This document shows positions 44,602 through 56,085 of a stretch of DNA of 64,000 nt, in pieces. The stretch comes from Kitagawia praeruptora (taxonomy: Eukaryota > Streptophyta > Magnoliopsida > Apiales > Apiaceae). Numbering within the stretch: the first letter of the stretch is position 1; every line of letters starts with the position of its first letter. The stretch is taken from the NCBI GenBank assembly GCA_037693485.1, contig CM075348.1, positions 124,569,609 through 124,633,608 of the forward strand, read 5' to 3'. The notes under the pieces are model-generated. The model searched no databases, was not told the origin of the DNA, and worked only from the letters and a program-made list of their open reading frames with translations. The position numbers were made by a program, and so were the translations under genes.

Positions 44602-46053
44602 CTAGGTTTGTTGTTCAGATACGGAGGAGGCATTCCATAGCTGTCGTGGATGGTACATGGTTGAATTCAGGGTTGTGACATGAACTACATCAGGTGTCTC
44701 TTCTTGCCGTCTAACTGAAGCTTCATACAATGCATCGCTGGTTTTATCGATGGTCTGGTAAATGTAGTCATAAAGTGGCATGAATAGTGAATAATTTGTC
44801 CGGAATTGAGTATGATGGAGTGAATGATACCTGTTTTTTTTGTATTGAATTAGAACACGGATCAGTAAGTAAGATAAAATTATTCATTTTTTTTATGCTA
44901 AGGGGTGTGTGTGTGTATGTGTTTACTTACGAAGGAGTATAGAACATATATTTGAACGGAGGAAATATGGAGAAAAGGCAAGGCGGAATGAATTCAAAGT
45001 TGCAATGGCCCATGTAGTTCATGAGATCAATGTATGTAGCGGGAGTAGAGGTAGTGGTGGTGCAGTGCTCTGTGAAACCAGTAGTAGACAAACTCAACAG
45101 GCCCAGCATGGAGCAGAACTGTGATTATAATACCATCACTTCTGTACATGGGCAGCTTTGAGGCTCCGGGAATGATCATTCCCCCAAGATATAATACTAG
45201 TCCATTCATTACTATCTGGTCATCCCTGCCCATAACATCAAGATATAGTTAAAATGATAAAAAGTTTACCTGAGATAAAATAAAAGTGAACAAGGAAACA
45301 AATATGTCACTTAAGTGTAGATTGAAAAATTACGGAAGTTAAAAGAAAAAATCTGGAGATTGAACAAATTACCAATACTTTTCTCTCACAATTTGATCCA
45401 ACTCAATTTCCTTATCAACTATCCTGTTCTTTCCAATGGCAGTTCGGCGTCGAGAAACTAAATTCCAAATATGAGCGTGGAGCACTCTTGACAACAGAAA
45501 TGGGAGGACAAGGAAGTTGGTAACATCTCTTTCAGCTTTCTCTTTGGTAGTGAATGAGTAGAAGCTATGCGCAACCAGTGGCACCAAAATCCCATACTTC
45601 AGGAACAATCAGATTTCGTACTTAAAATTGTTAGGAAGTTAGAATGAAGTTGAACAGTTATACACACATGTACATATGAATCAAGAGTTTGCAAATAACC
45701 ACAAGATAAAAAATTCTATTGATAAATTAATTTTACACTAAACTTTCATAAATTAATTTTATGTAAATGTTCTTAGCTTAAACGTCCAAAATCTAGAAGG
45801 CTTTGGCAAAATTTAAGACTAAAACAATGTCTATCAAACAATGGTTTGATAGAAATGCTGGTTAAAAGATTAAAACATATATTAAGACTACAAGCGTGCT
45901 TCTCTTTCATATAACTGTTCAATATGATCAACTAGCCATAAAATCATAAGCACTTAAGTAAATTAGGAGAGGTTAACTAAGTTATTGATGTACCTTAAAG
46001 CTTCCAAGTTTCTTCCATGGCCAGTCAGTGAGCAACCCTGGATTTGAAGCCAT
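44602..46053 (-). pseudogene. CER1-like pseudogene (hydroxylase half only)
   Basis: Exons on the minus strand: 46053-45994 (MASNPGLLTDWPWKKLGSFK), 45596-45373, a fused exon 45225-44931, and 44830-44602. Exons 1 and 2 have the same lengths (60 and 224 nt) as in the intact gene at 47156-52959. The third exon runs normally through HRALHHHYLYSRY and then joins directly into the middle of what should be exon 4 (YIDLMNYMGHCNF) at 45033-45041, with a frame change that creates TGA at 45029-45027. Lost are the HSHHH cluster, the HPFAEH segment and the intron between. The last exon leaves CER1 similarity after about 190 nt and stops at 44602; exons 6-10 (Wax2 C-terminal domain) are absent. An AATAAA (minus strand, about 44421-44416) lies downstream. 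A functional decarbonylase cannot be made. Confidence 0.88.
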
Positions 46054-47155
46054 TTTTCGGAATTCTCTTTTTGGGGTGAAAATTAAATATACCCTCCTCC
46101 TGTACCTTTATATATACAAATGTGTGTGAATAATACATGTATGCCTTAATAATTTAGGCTTGTAAAGAAAATTGATACTTAGAGTAAAACATTGATGAAC
46201 ACATTCTCAGTCATCACGGGTAGACTGACCAGCTAGTAGGTTTGCTTTAAATACATTAGCCATGAAACCTTAAATACAATAATCAACAATTCTGGAAAAA
46301 AACAAACTTGTAATATCTAGTTATAGATCAACTTTCCATTAAGAGATAGGTGAATGCTGTCATCCGGTGGGTAGTGGAACTGGAACAAGTAGAATTATTG
46401 TATTTCTTCATTTCATAGAATCCTATGTGCTTTCCACATGTATTTATAACAATTGAGGCACTTTGATATATAACTTGTTCCATTTTCTTTCGAATTATTT
46501 TTAAAACAAAATCTCATTTTCTTAGAAATCGTAATTTTTGGTTCCTAGTTACATAGGTTCTCAAATGCTATGTGTCTCTAGGCCTCAACGTTTCGATGTA
46601 AATAGTTCTTCGCGTTAACGTGCAATTTTAAAGGAGAAGTAACTGATATGTCTCCACAGATGCAAGTATTTATACAATATGGCTCTAATAATATGGGTGA
46701 ACCTATTGTAGTGAGATCTGGTAGCTCTGATGTTATATTCATACAAGGATGATTACTCTGGCTTCTGGGACATAAATGTGAGTCATGTGCACATCATCAT
46801 AACAGAAAAAAGTTTCGATATTATTCAGGGATCAGAGATACAAAACAACAAAACATTTAAAATAGTATACATAGGATAGCAAGTTCAAGATCAATAAACA
46901 CACGACACACAAACTATGTGCCTAAGTTGACACTATTGAAGAGTGGCTTTCCAAACCTTCGAATTCACTCAGAATTATTTGCGATGCTAAAAGAAAGTAA
47001 CTGATATGTCTCCACAGATGCAAGTATTTCAGCCCACTAATGATACATAGTCTGAAGTATGTGGTACGATCAAACATTGTATCACTTGCAGTACTGAAAA
47101 TGAATTACATGTTTAAATCATTAGTAACCCATCAAGCGGATTTCAGCTTTTGTAG
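46054..47155. other. Intergenic region between the two CER1-like copies
   Basis: AT-rich, no ORF. It includes the probable promoter of the pseudogene (see 46106-46117) and the 3' flank of the intact gene. A 35-bp direct repeat (46637-46671 and 46995-47029, AAGTAACTGATATGTCTCCA...) is 358 bp apart; it is the only internal repeat I see. Confidence 0.55.
46106..46117 (-). promoter_or_regulatory. Putative TATA box of the CER1-like pseudogene
   Basis: TATATATAAAGG on the minus strand, about 53-64 bp upstream of the ATG at 46053. The promoter core looks intact, so the pseudogene could still be transcribed. Confidence 0.5.
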
Positions 47156-50100
47156 TTAGAGCTTCTTGGTTGCATCTGTCGGCATTGTGAGTGGACGAAA
47201 TCCATGTTCAAGTGTAGCTTGCCAAATTTTTTCAATGCTAAACATCATGTTTCCACATTCATGTACATTCCAGCCTTCTAATGCATGCACTATCCCAGCT
47301 ATGCGCCATGCACTCATTACCCTTCTTGGTAACCAATTCTGTCACTCGACATGATATACACAAATTTTAGAAATAGGTTTTTCATATTTATTTTTTCTAT
47401 GTGCCATTGTTGAAAGTTTTACTTTGATTTATTATTATTTTTTGTTAGGTCAAGGAGCAGTCCTATAGCTCAGCAGTATTTTTCCTTATTTGATCAGATA
47501 CCAAAAGAATTTGTCTAATACAAAACAATTCTTACCTCACAAGAGTCTAGGTTCTCCAGATGCTTCGGGATAGACATTGCAGGAGTGTTATGGTAAAAAC
47601 AATCTTTGCGCAGTTTCCGGAGAGGAAACTGAGAGACAGGAATGAAGATTGTTCCCTTTGTTGCCTTCATTTGTTCTGCCTTTCCCACTCCATCTCCAAC
47701 TAGCCATATCTTTATATAAAAAAAATAAATTAATAACCTCAAATTTTGATCAACTCCATTTTTCTTGAGGTTATAAGAACTATGGTTTTCGTAAGTATAT
47801 CATGTTACCTTTTGGGAATAATCTTTCGAAAGGATTAAATTTTTCTGAGCTTCAGTACCACATTTTTCTTTAAGCATTACATATTCATCTTCATTGGGAA
47901 TGGATACCTAGTGCAACCCATTTCCAAATTGTGTTAGAATATTGAAAACCAGAGCAATGCCTCCCAGAGCATAGTTGAAAATGTCGATGGAATTAGTACC
48001 TGAGTTCCCCTTTGACACAAGACTATAGCAATAGAGCTAGAGACCTTGGATAAATTGCCTCTAACGGAAACTTGAGTTGTTCCCTTGGGAATGCTATTCA
48101 GCACAACAGCAACTGCTAGGCTACTCCCATCAACCAACTTCACCTTTAGCTGAGGATTCCTTCTTATGAAAATCTCGCCATTTCCATTCACCTCTTCTTC
48201 CTATACATTTCAAGTACCGAGTTAACACAACAATAAATTTTAACATGATATCTTAAATATTAATAACAGAACGTGCCTGATTATGGAGACCTAGAGTTAA
48301 CACTGTGGTTCCTTTCTCCTCAGCTTCAAGTATAGCATCCTCAATGAGGCTATTGATGTGTTCTCTTTGTCTAAGTATAGAGTACTGCAATAAACATAGC
48401 AGAGCATCAAAATGAAATCTACTATAAATTAAATCAAATTACTCTAATCAAATTAAATAGATATTTTTAAGCAGTATAATCTAGACTTACTTGTATGCTG
48501 TATCTAGGAATAGCCCATGTTTGTAATTTGAGGTTCTTAAAAATATTTCTCTCAACCACAAATGATCGACCGCAAAACCATGTAACCATCATAGACCAGA
48601 GTGTCACGGGCCAGATCAACCTCGTGTACCAATGTGGAGTAGTCTGGGGTTTAGATGCTAAAGAGGCAAATCCAAGGCGAAGTTGATAGATGGATTCAGG
48701 TGCTGTTAGATGTGTCAAATGAACCACATTTGGAGATTCCTCTCCCTTTCTAAGTGAAGTTTCGTATAATGTGTCTGTAGATGCATCCATGGTTCCATAA
48801 ATGTAGTCGTAGAAAGGCATGAAAAGCGAGTAATTTGTTCGGAATTGAGTGTGATGCAGAGAATGAAACCTGTTAAGGAAGCAAACATGAATACATGGTA
48901 TCACATTAGCTATAAAAAATTCTTCCAATTTTCTCAACATACTATTTTCTTAAGTGTTGAATCATTCTACAAAGAAAGAATGCACTGAATATGATAATAC
49001 CAAGGTAAAATAATCAGCTTCCATTCAGTGACAAATTGATTCAATCCAAATTAACCTAAATTACACTGAACATGCTGTTTGGTTGTGAGGATCATATTAT
49101 ATAGTATTTGAGAATTCCCTTCATTCAAAAGTCCACTTATGGGTTAAGCAGTAGAACGCTAAGCTGTTTTGTGGGACAATACTCAACTTATAAATTATGA
49201 GAATATGAGGGTAGCAAAGTTCGAACATGAGACCTCATTTAAGTTACCGGCGCTCTCTGGATATCTAAGTATTTAACCCACGGTATCTCTGCACAAGCTC
49301 TTGTGTTGGATAAGAAGTGTCGGTATGTATTATGTTACATGTCGGGGTCTGCATGAACCACCTTAATTTTTAGAACGATAATTCCCAGTGGTTAGGAATA
49401 TATTTCAGTATTACAGTCAAGGGGGGTGTTTGGAAGTTAGAGGTTTGGGATAAAATTAGAGGTTTTGGTGTAGATTAGAGGTTTGACCAAATGAAACCTC
49501 TAATGTGAGTGTTTGGTTGTTAGAGGTTTGAGTTAGAGGTTTGGGATCAAAAAGCTAATTTTCAAAAAGCTCATTTTAGGAGCTTTTTCAATTAGAGGTT
49601 TGCTATGTGTCACAAAAAGTTATTCAAAAAGCTATTTACCAAACACTTTTATTCAAAACAGCTAATTTCAATCCGCTAGTCAAAACAGCTAATTCAATCC
49701 GCTAGTCAAAACAGCTAATTCAATCCGCTAACAGCTAACAGCTATCAGCTAATTGCCAAACAGGGCCAAGATCAATTTTTTAAACCACTGATCTTTTAGC
49801 ATGACATTGATCTTTGGGCATGCCTCAGTAATGCGCACTGTGCACATAACACATGCAAGAGAATGGGAAAGAGAGGTACATACGATGGAGTGTACATGAG
49901 GTACTTGAGAGGAGGGAAGATAGAGAAGAGCTTCCTAGGAATAAGCTCGAAATTGCAGTGTCCCAAATTGTTCATGAAATCGATATAAGTGACATAACCA
50001 GCGAATGAAACAATTGAAGCAGTCTCTGTGAGTGTAGTCGTCAACAATGGTATTGCAAACAGCATGAAATAGGATATGTGTTCTGCAAATGGATGAATCA

Positions 50101-52864
50101 CAGCTGCATGCACATGGCAAACACAAACATATTAGTCATTTAAGCTACTTCACAAGATTTTCAGTTAAAATACCACACATCATGTAATCTACGAAACAGA
50201 GCACGTCCGGTCACAAGTGCACAAACTGCTTCTGAATAATTGAAACATTACAAGAATATTAACCATACCTGATACCCGTTCGCAAGAACTCAAATTATTT
50301 CCGAATAATAAAAGAATTTAGCCTAACTTTCTGGTAGAGATTATCTGTGGTGGACCATTTTACTGGGGTACTGGTCCCAAATATAGCTTGCGCCGATAGG
50401 TGAGATGGGACTGATAGTAATTGTAATTATTCTTTTTCTTTTAATTACTTGTGTTAGATGTTAAGCACCTTGGTACATAAATTTGGGCTAATTTACTAAA
50501 CTAAGAGGTATATAATAAGGTGATGTCTTTATTCAAAAAAAAAAAAAAAAAGGTGATGTCAATTTTATAGCTGCTTTGGTTCAATTGTGGTCACTCATCC
50601 ATCACAAAAAAAGTGTTCTTTGTCAAGCAGCGTCTCAAATCTTGTCCATATACATCATATCATATATATACGCATGCAAACACAATCAAGACTCAGAAAC
50701 ACTCTTCATAAAAATGAAGTATCACTAATTTTTTAATATCATATACATGGTTTGAAAGATTTTTGCTACTAAATTTTAACAAAATTAGCTGAGTTCGAAA
50801 AAATAGTACTACTAGATTTTGAAATTCAATTGGTACTAGTTTAGTTAGAATCGTCAACGAATCGAGTTATTCATGAAGATCGAGCTTGATTCGATAAAGA
50901 CTCGGTTCGACTCCATCGATTCATTTAAAATTCGAGCTCGAAGAAAAAAATGTGGGTTAAGCTAACAAGCTCAAACCAAGCTAATAACATTTATGGCTCG
51001 AGCTCGGTTTGACATCAGCTTGAAATCGTACGGCTCAGTTTAACTTGGCTCGTTAAACTCGAAAAACAATAACATATATTCTGATTTTTTATAATACTCC
51101 TTAGATTTTTAAATTGAAAATTATAATCGAATATCTAATTCACGAATTGTTTAGGAATAATAAATTAATCGAAACTGATCATTACTTTCTTCATCTCATA
51201 ATAAACATCCTGAACTTTTTCAAGTTCTTTTCAAACTTTTTTACGCGAATAGAAAGCATAATTGTATATATTATTTTTCGTATTTTTTGTTTTGTATAAA
51301 TGTTTGAACAACATATTTTTATGTCATATTTTTTATTTTGTATAAATGTTTGAACAACGTATTTTTATATGAAACAAAAAGTACAAACAAATAAGATCTA
51401 CACATACATCTTTTTTACTCGTGAAAATGTGCAAAAATACTTGAAAAATATGGATCTTTAATATGGGACGGAGGAAGTGGCCAGGTTTAAATCTTTTTTT
51501 CTTGTAAAATTTTATTGATTGATCACGAGCTGTTTGTTAAGAGTTGAGTGCAGCTCGACTCGTTTTTTGTTAGATAATGTCAAGGTTTGTTATCGAACTC
51601 GAGTTCGAACAATTTTTTTTTTTGCGATATGAAAGCTTGGCTTAGTTCGTTAAGAACAAAATTTAAATTTGGCTGATTTAGATCAAAGATCGGCTCGATC
51701 CGTTTACACACCTTAGCCCCTAATTCCGTTCCTTCACGCAGACATACTTACATGCATATATATAGTTGTGAGTGTGTGTGTGGATGTAAGTTTATAACTA
51801 GAGAAGAAACTTACATGTAATAGGCTCAGTAACAATAGAAGAATGGTGGTGAGAATGATAGCGAGAGTAGAGGTAGTGGTGGTGAAGAGCTCTGTGAAGC
51901 CAGTAATATAAAAACTCAACAGGTCCAGCATGAAGCAAGAATACCATAATAACACCATCAGTCCTCCAAAAAGGCAGATTACACCCTCCTTTCAGTGTCA
52001 AGTTTCCAAGATAAAACAGTGTTCCATTAAACAATATCTGATCATCCCTGTTTCATAGCCATAAATTAATGAAGTCTAAAACTACTTATTCACACTGCAC
52101 TACATCTTCTAATCACATTTAATATACACGAATATTTGCCTGCTTCTCTCTCTCTCCTCTCTCATAAGTCATATCATCATCTTATTTTAACTTTTTTTTT
52201 TTTTGACAAATCTTATTTTAACTTTTTAAGACACTGTTAAGATCACATTGTACTTAGAATTATTAACTTCGTAAAGAAAAGTAGAAAACTTTGAAATGGA
52301 CCAGCTTGTCCATTCCTTCACGATTTTTGGTAAAACTTAATTGCATGACTTATATAATCATAAATGCACGTCTCTAAAACTCGAATCTCTCATTTTCGAG
52401 AAATTGGACATTGATCCACTTAAATTAACTCAAACAACTCCATTTTTTTTTTTACTTTGGCATCTATTCTACTGGTTCTCGAATTTCTTTAAACTTTGAA
52501 ATCGAATCTACATACTCGTTCCCGAATTTGACAATTATTATGGGCAAAGTTTAGGCTTGAAATATTCAAGTAAAAAAAAATTACCAGTTTCTTTCTCTAT
52601 CAACCTGTTCGAATTCGATAGATTTGTCAACAATTCGGTTGTTGCCTTTGGCTGTTCGGTAGCGAGATAGGGAAATCCAAATCTGGTTGTGAAGCATTCT
52701 CCAGAGGAGAAATGGAAATATGAGAAAGTTTGAGAAGTCTCTTTCACTTTCGTCCTTAGTTAGGTATGAGTATACGCTGTGAGCCACCCATGGAACCATT
52801 ATAACATACTGCAACATGCATGTATATGATTGATTAGTATCTGTGTTTTAGAAAATTGTAACAT

Positions 52865-52901
<37 letters not shown>

Positions 52902-52959
52902 TGTAGCTTCCAAGGGGTGTCCATGGCCAGTCAGTCAAGATGCCCGGTTTACTAGCCAT
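47156..52959 (-). CDS. CER1: CER1-like aldehyde decarbonylase (alkane synthesis), 10 exons
   Basis: Exons (minus): 52959-52900, 52808-52585, 52047-51815, 50103-49884, 48869-48491, 48384-48277, 48200-48000, 47907-47809, 47709-47536, 47338-47156; they sum to 1881 nt, 626 residues, matching the roughly 625 aa of Arabidopsis CER1. All phases agree. The N-terminal fatty-acid-hydroxylase-type domain holds three His clusters: HRALHH (146-151), HSHHH (159-163) and HSLHH (248-252), preceded by hydrophobic segments. The C-terminal Wax2 domain (about 440-620) has WLVGDG, KLRKDCFYH and NWLPRRVMSAWRIAGI. In the known family CER1 works at the ER with CER3 and cytochrome b5 to convert very-long-chain acyl-CoAs to alkanes of cuticular wax. 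Intron 6 begins GC rather than GT (48276-48275). Introns 3 and 4 carry MITEs. I see no stop or frameshift; CER1-LIKE paralogy cannot be resolved here. Confidence 0.92.
48870..49883 (-). other. Intron 4 of the CER1-like gene
   Basis: 1014 bp between GT at 49883 and AG at 48870. It contains the hAT-like MITE (49424-49767). The rest is AT-rich with no ORF. Confidence 0.8.
49424..49767. mobile_element. hAT-like MITE in CER1 intron 4
   Basis: The ends are GGGGTGTTTGGAA at the left and TTGCCAAACAGGGCC at the right, imperfect inverted repeats of the CAGGGCCTGTTTGG style common in plant hAT MITEs. The interior is a set of short repeats (TTAGAGGTTTG, and CAGCTAATTCAATCCGCTAGT in tandem near 49660-49730). 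No 8-bp target duplication is obvious. Confidence 0.55.
50104..51814 (-). other. Intron 3 of the CER1-like gene
   Basis: 1711 bp from GT (51814) to AG (50104), the longest intron. It contains a Stowaway-like MITE (51184-51478) lodged in a GCTCGAG-rich dispersed repeat (about 50870-51720), and a poly(A) run at 50536-50552 flanked by AAGGTGATGT repeats. No ORF of interest. Confidence 0.8.
51184..51478. mobile_element. Stowaway-like MITE in CER1 intron 3
   Basis: The right end ATATGGGACGGAGGAAGT is the imperfect reverse complement of the left end ACTTTCTTCATCTCATAAT. The GGGACGGAGG core is typical of plant Stowaway (Tc1/mariner) ends. About 295 bp, non-coding. Confidence 0.6.
52866..52898. repeat. 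(GA)n microsatellite at the CER1 intron 1 donor
   Basis: About 16 GA units on the plus strand directly abut the splice donor of intron 1 (GTCTCTCTCT on the minus strand). Length variation would not change coding sequence. Confidence 0.9.
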
Positions 52960-53046
52960 ACTTTGGCTCGCTTTCTCTTACTTCTTGCTACTTGTCTAAG
53001 CCAAAGTCAAGAGGAACTCATATGAATACATCTATAGAAAGCATTG

Positions 53047-53054
53047 CATTTATA
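53047..53054 (-). promoter_or_regulatory. Putative TATA box of the CER1-like gene
   Basis: TATAAATG on the minus strand, about 90 bp upstream of the ATG at 52959. Position and sequence fit a plant core promoter; no other element is identified. Confidence 0.5.
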
Positions 53055-53380
53055 GATGAAAGAAGAGTGACAAAATTAACATGTACTGTGCATGCAAAAT
53101 ATAGCATAATATTTATCTTTTCACAGAAAATTAAGAAAAATAATGGAGCTTAATGAAAGTCACGACTACTATACCGACACGTATCTATCTAACACCTTCG
53201 CAACCATCTTTGCCTCTATTAATTATGTACCAGATAGCATGTTGTATACATGCACTTAGCTCAACTCTGTTGCCTCCCTCCATATATAGCTGAATATGGT
53301 TCTCGAGTTGACGCGAGTAAAAAAAAAAAGGTGGGGTGTTTGCCCATTTTTAGTTCAAAGATAAGATGTACAACGTATTA

Positions 53381-53764
53381 CTCCCTCCAATTGTTTGAGT
53401 CTGTTTGACTTTCATGGAGATTAAGAGAATATAGTAAAAAATAGTAAAGTTAGTTGAAAAGTGGATAAAGTGGTGGGAATTATCAATATATAATAATAGA
53501 TGTTAGATAGTGCATAAAAGTAGTGGGTGTAATAATATATAAAAAAAGTATAAAATGGAGAAGTAGTAGGTGTAATAGTTAAAAGTAGTGTTCAAAAATA
53601 ATAAATATAATAGGTTCATTAGTTTTGGGACTTCTCAAAAAAGAAAGTGTGTCAGTAAGTGTAATAGTTAAAAGTAGTGTTCAAAAATAGTAAATATAAT
53701 AGGTTCATTAGTTTTGGAACTTCCCAAAAAAGAAAGTGTGTCAATTTTTTTGGGACAGATGGAG
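53381..53764. mobile_element. Stowaway-like MITE 1
   Basis: It begins CTCCCTCCAATTG after TA and ends GGGACAGATGGAG before TA, so the ends are inverted and flanked by the TA dinucleotide typical of Stowaway. An internal segment of about 85 bp (AAAAGTAGTGTTCAAAAATA...AAAGTGTGTCA) is duplicated in tandem (53580-53665 and 53666-53750). It lies about 400 bp upstream of the CER1-like start. Confidence 0.75.
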
Positions 53765-53822
53765 TATAATTAAGATGGATTTAGATTATCATAGTTCAAC
53801 TTTTCTTACATGTATTGTACTA

Positions 53823-54133
53823 CTCCCTCCGTCCCAATTTTATGTGAACCTTATTCCTTTTCGGGACGTTTAAAAAAGAATGAACCTATTATATTTACTA
53901 TTTATGAATACTACTTTTCACTATTATACCCACTACTTCTCTATTTTATACCTTTTTTATTAATTAAACACTATTACACCCACTATTTTCCTTCACAATC
54001 TCAAATCTATTATTAAATATTAATAATTTCACAACTTTACCCACTTTTCAACTAACTTTACTCTTTTTTTACTATCTATTCTTAATTTCCGTGATTCGGT
54101 GAAAGTCAAATCATGTCACATTGATCGAGGGAG
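53823..54133. mobile_element. Stowaway-like MITE 2
   Basis: CTCCCTCCGTCCCAATTTTA at the left and ATCGAGGGAG at the right, with TA on each side. About 311 bp, non-coding. The interior shares the GAACCTATTATATTTAC and CACTACTT blocks with MITE 1 in opposite orientation, so the two belong to related families. Confidence 0.8.
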
Positions 54134-54135
54134 TA

Positions 54136-54930
54136 TGTTGCAGTTACAATTTGCAAGAAATGTAATAATTTTGAAATTTTTTGAATCAATATATGTAATT
54201 TAATATTACAATTTGAAAAAATATTTCATTGAAGAATAATTTTAACTATACCATCACTACATTTTAAAATTTATCCAGAATAATCAAAGGACAAAAAGAA
54301 ATAGATAACAAATCCAAGAATTTTGCAGGCGCTAACAGTTGTGTGTTTGTATTTGTAGTGTTGTGCTTTTGTGCATGGGTTGTGTTTTCCACTTTGGAAT
54401 GATTTATGCAGTTCGAGGACTGAACTTTTCTTACTGCCAAAGAGTAGAAAATCTACTTCTATTAATTTGCAGTTTGTATCTCCTATCAAATGGATTGTGT
54501 ATAATTAGTTTTATAAAATATATTTTACATTCTTTAATTTTAAAAAATAAATTAAAAAACAATCACATATATATTTATTGTCAAAAATATATATAAGATT
54601 AAATAATTAGGTTTAAGTATGAAAAATTATAAATTATTTCATAGATTATATACTTATCATATATTACACCCTCACCAAATTTACGAAATCAGATTCCAAT
54701 TTGTAATTTTGTAAAAATTTATGTTTATTAGTTAATGGTCAATAAATCTATACTATTATATAAAAATTGAAACATTAAAAGTTTTGGTACCTATTTTTTT
54801 TTACCTATTTTTGGTACTTCGTTAATTTACTTATTTATCCTTCATTATAAAGAAAAATAAATATATCTAAAATAAATAATAATATAATATAATTAATATA
54901 TAGTAATTAGTAATAATAACATAATATAAT
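54136..54930. other. AT-rich intergenic stretch
   Basis: No gene found. Short frames here (54271-54489 minus, 54339-54596 plus) overlap each other and have no recognisable features. Confidence 0.5.
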
Positions 54931-55438
54931 TGTTGTGGAACGAAAATTAGGGTGTATTTATTGCGTATTGAATGCTAGGGTTGAAGAAAACTTCGAGCTT
55001 TAATGGCTCATCAAGTGTTTCGTGACTTAATCTGCCCTCACAAGATGCCTACGTATCTTGCAAATATCAAGAATCAAGCTAAAAAATGTAGTTTTATTTG
55101 TGAAGGAACAGGTCCTTATATAGGTGATGAAAACCCTAGAATTAGGGTAGAATTAGGATACTCGGTGGGAAAGTTTCAGCTTTGGCCCACTTCTAGATCC
55201 TTCCAGAAGATAAGAAGATAAGTATTGGAGATATATGCCTTGGAGGCTACTCCAAAGATGATTAGATTCCATATTGGACTCGATATTGGAGTCTCATATT
55301 TGGTTGATTTATTAATTATGAATTTATTATCATAAATAAGGTTTTGGGCCTTGTAATTTGGATTTGACCTTGGACCAACTTAGGTTTATTTAATGTATCA
55401 TTAAATATCTCTCTACGGCTTATTTTCAGCCCATATCA
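54931..55438 (-). repeat. 3' LTR of a minus-strand LTR element
   Basis: On the plus strand it runs TGTTGTGGAA...CCCATATCA (508 bp). Immediately to the right is TTTGCCCCCCAAC, whose reverse complement GTTGGGGGGCAAA is a polypurine tract, so this is the 3' LTR of an element transcribed leftward. A minus-strand TATA box (TATATAAGG, 55122-55114) supports the orientation. The frame at 55003-55221 inside it has no known product. Confidence 0.65.
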
Positions 55439-56085
55439 TTTGCCCCCCAACTTCTAAGAAAACTTATCAGGTTTTCATTGAAGTTAAATGGTTTATGTAC
55501 ACTAGTGTTTCACAAGTATCGTCTTGAGTGCAAAGTGTGGAGCGACCTACATATTTACGACGATTTTGCCTTATTCGAGGCTGAACGGCTATGTTCCAAT
55601 AGCTTATGTTACTGAACTTTGCTCTTTTATTTCAAAGAATTATGAAATTCCTCGTATTTTCCTGTATTTATCCTAATTTTTTAGGATTTTTCTAGTACCC
55701 ACTGGTATTTTTCCTTGTTTTTGATTAATTTTATCAAAAATATCATGGGCATACTACCTTTGGAAATAATGTTGTAAATTATCTCTCTCATTTTTCTAGA
55801 ATTTTTGGAATTTTCTTTCAAATTTTTCTAAGAAAAATATTATTTTTAATCAACTTATCCATTTTCTGTTAGAGAAAATCAATTCATACTGTAATATTTT
55901 CGACCAGGATCGAGGTCGTACAAGGCTACCAGATCAGCCTGGTCGTGGGCATTTCGACCACAACTCACAACGTGAATCGAGACCGTGTAAGGGTACCAAA
56001 AGAGGCAGATCGCGATATGTGCGACCTCAATCCTCGACCTGGATTGAGGTCGTGTAGGTGCCACAAACTGACTTCATCGAACAAA
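55439..56085 (-). other. 3' interior remnant of the minus-strand LTR element
   Basis: After the polypurine tract (55439-55451) follows about 630 bp without a convincing ORF. Around 55910-56060, CGACC/GGTCG blocks (GATCGAGGTCGTACAAGG, GGATTGAGGTCGTGTAGG) recur in direct and inverted orientation. It is cut off by the CACTA end at 56086, and no pol was found. Confidence 0.5.

Noticed and set aside
47166..47354. Plus-strand 62-aa frame over the last CER1 exon
   Set aside because: It is the antisense shadow of exon 10 (47338-47156).
55003..55221. 72-aa plus-strand frame in the LTR at 54931-55438
   Set aside because: It is antisense to the inferred LTR promoter and crosses the TATA region; no domain recognised.
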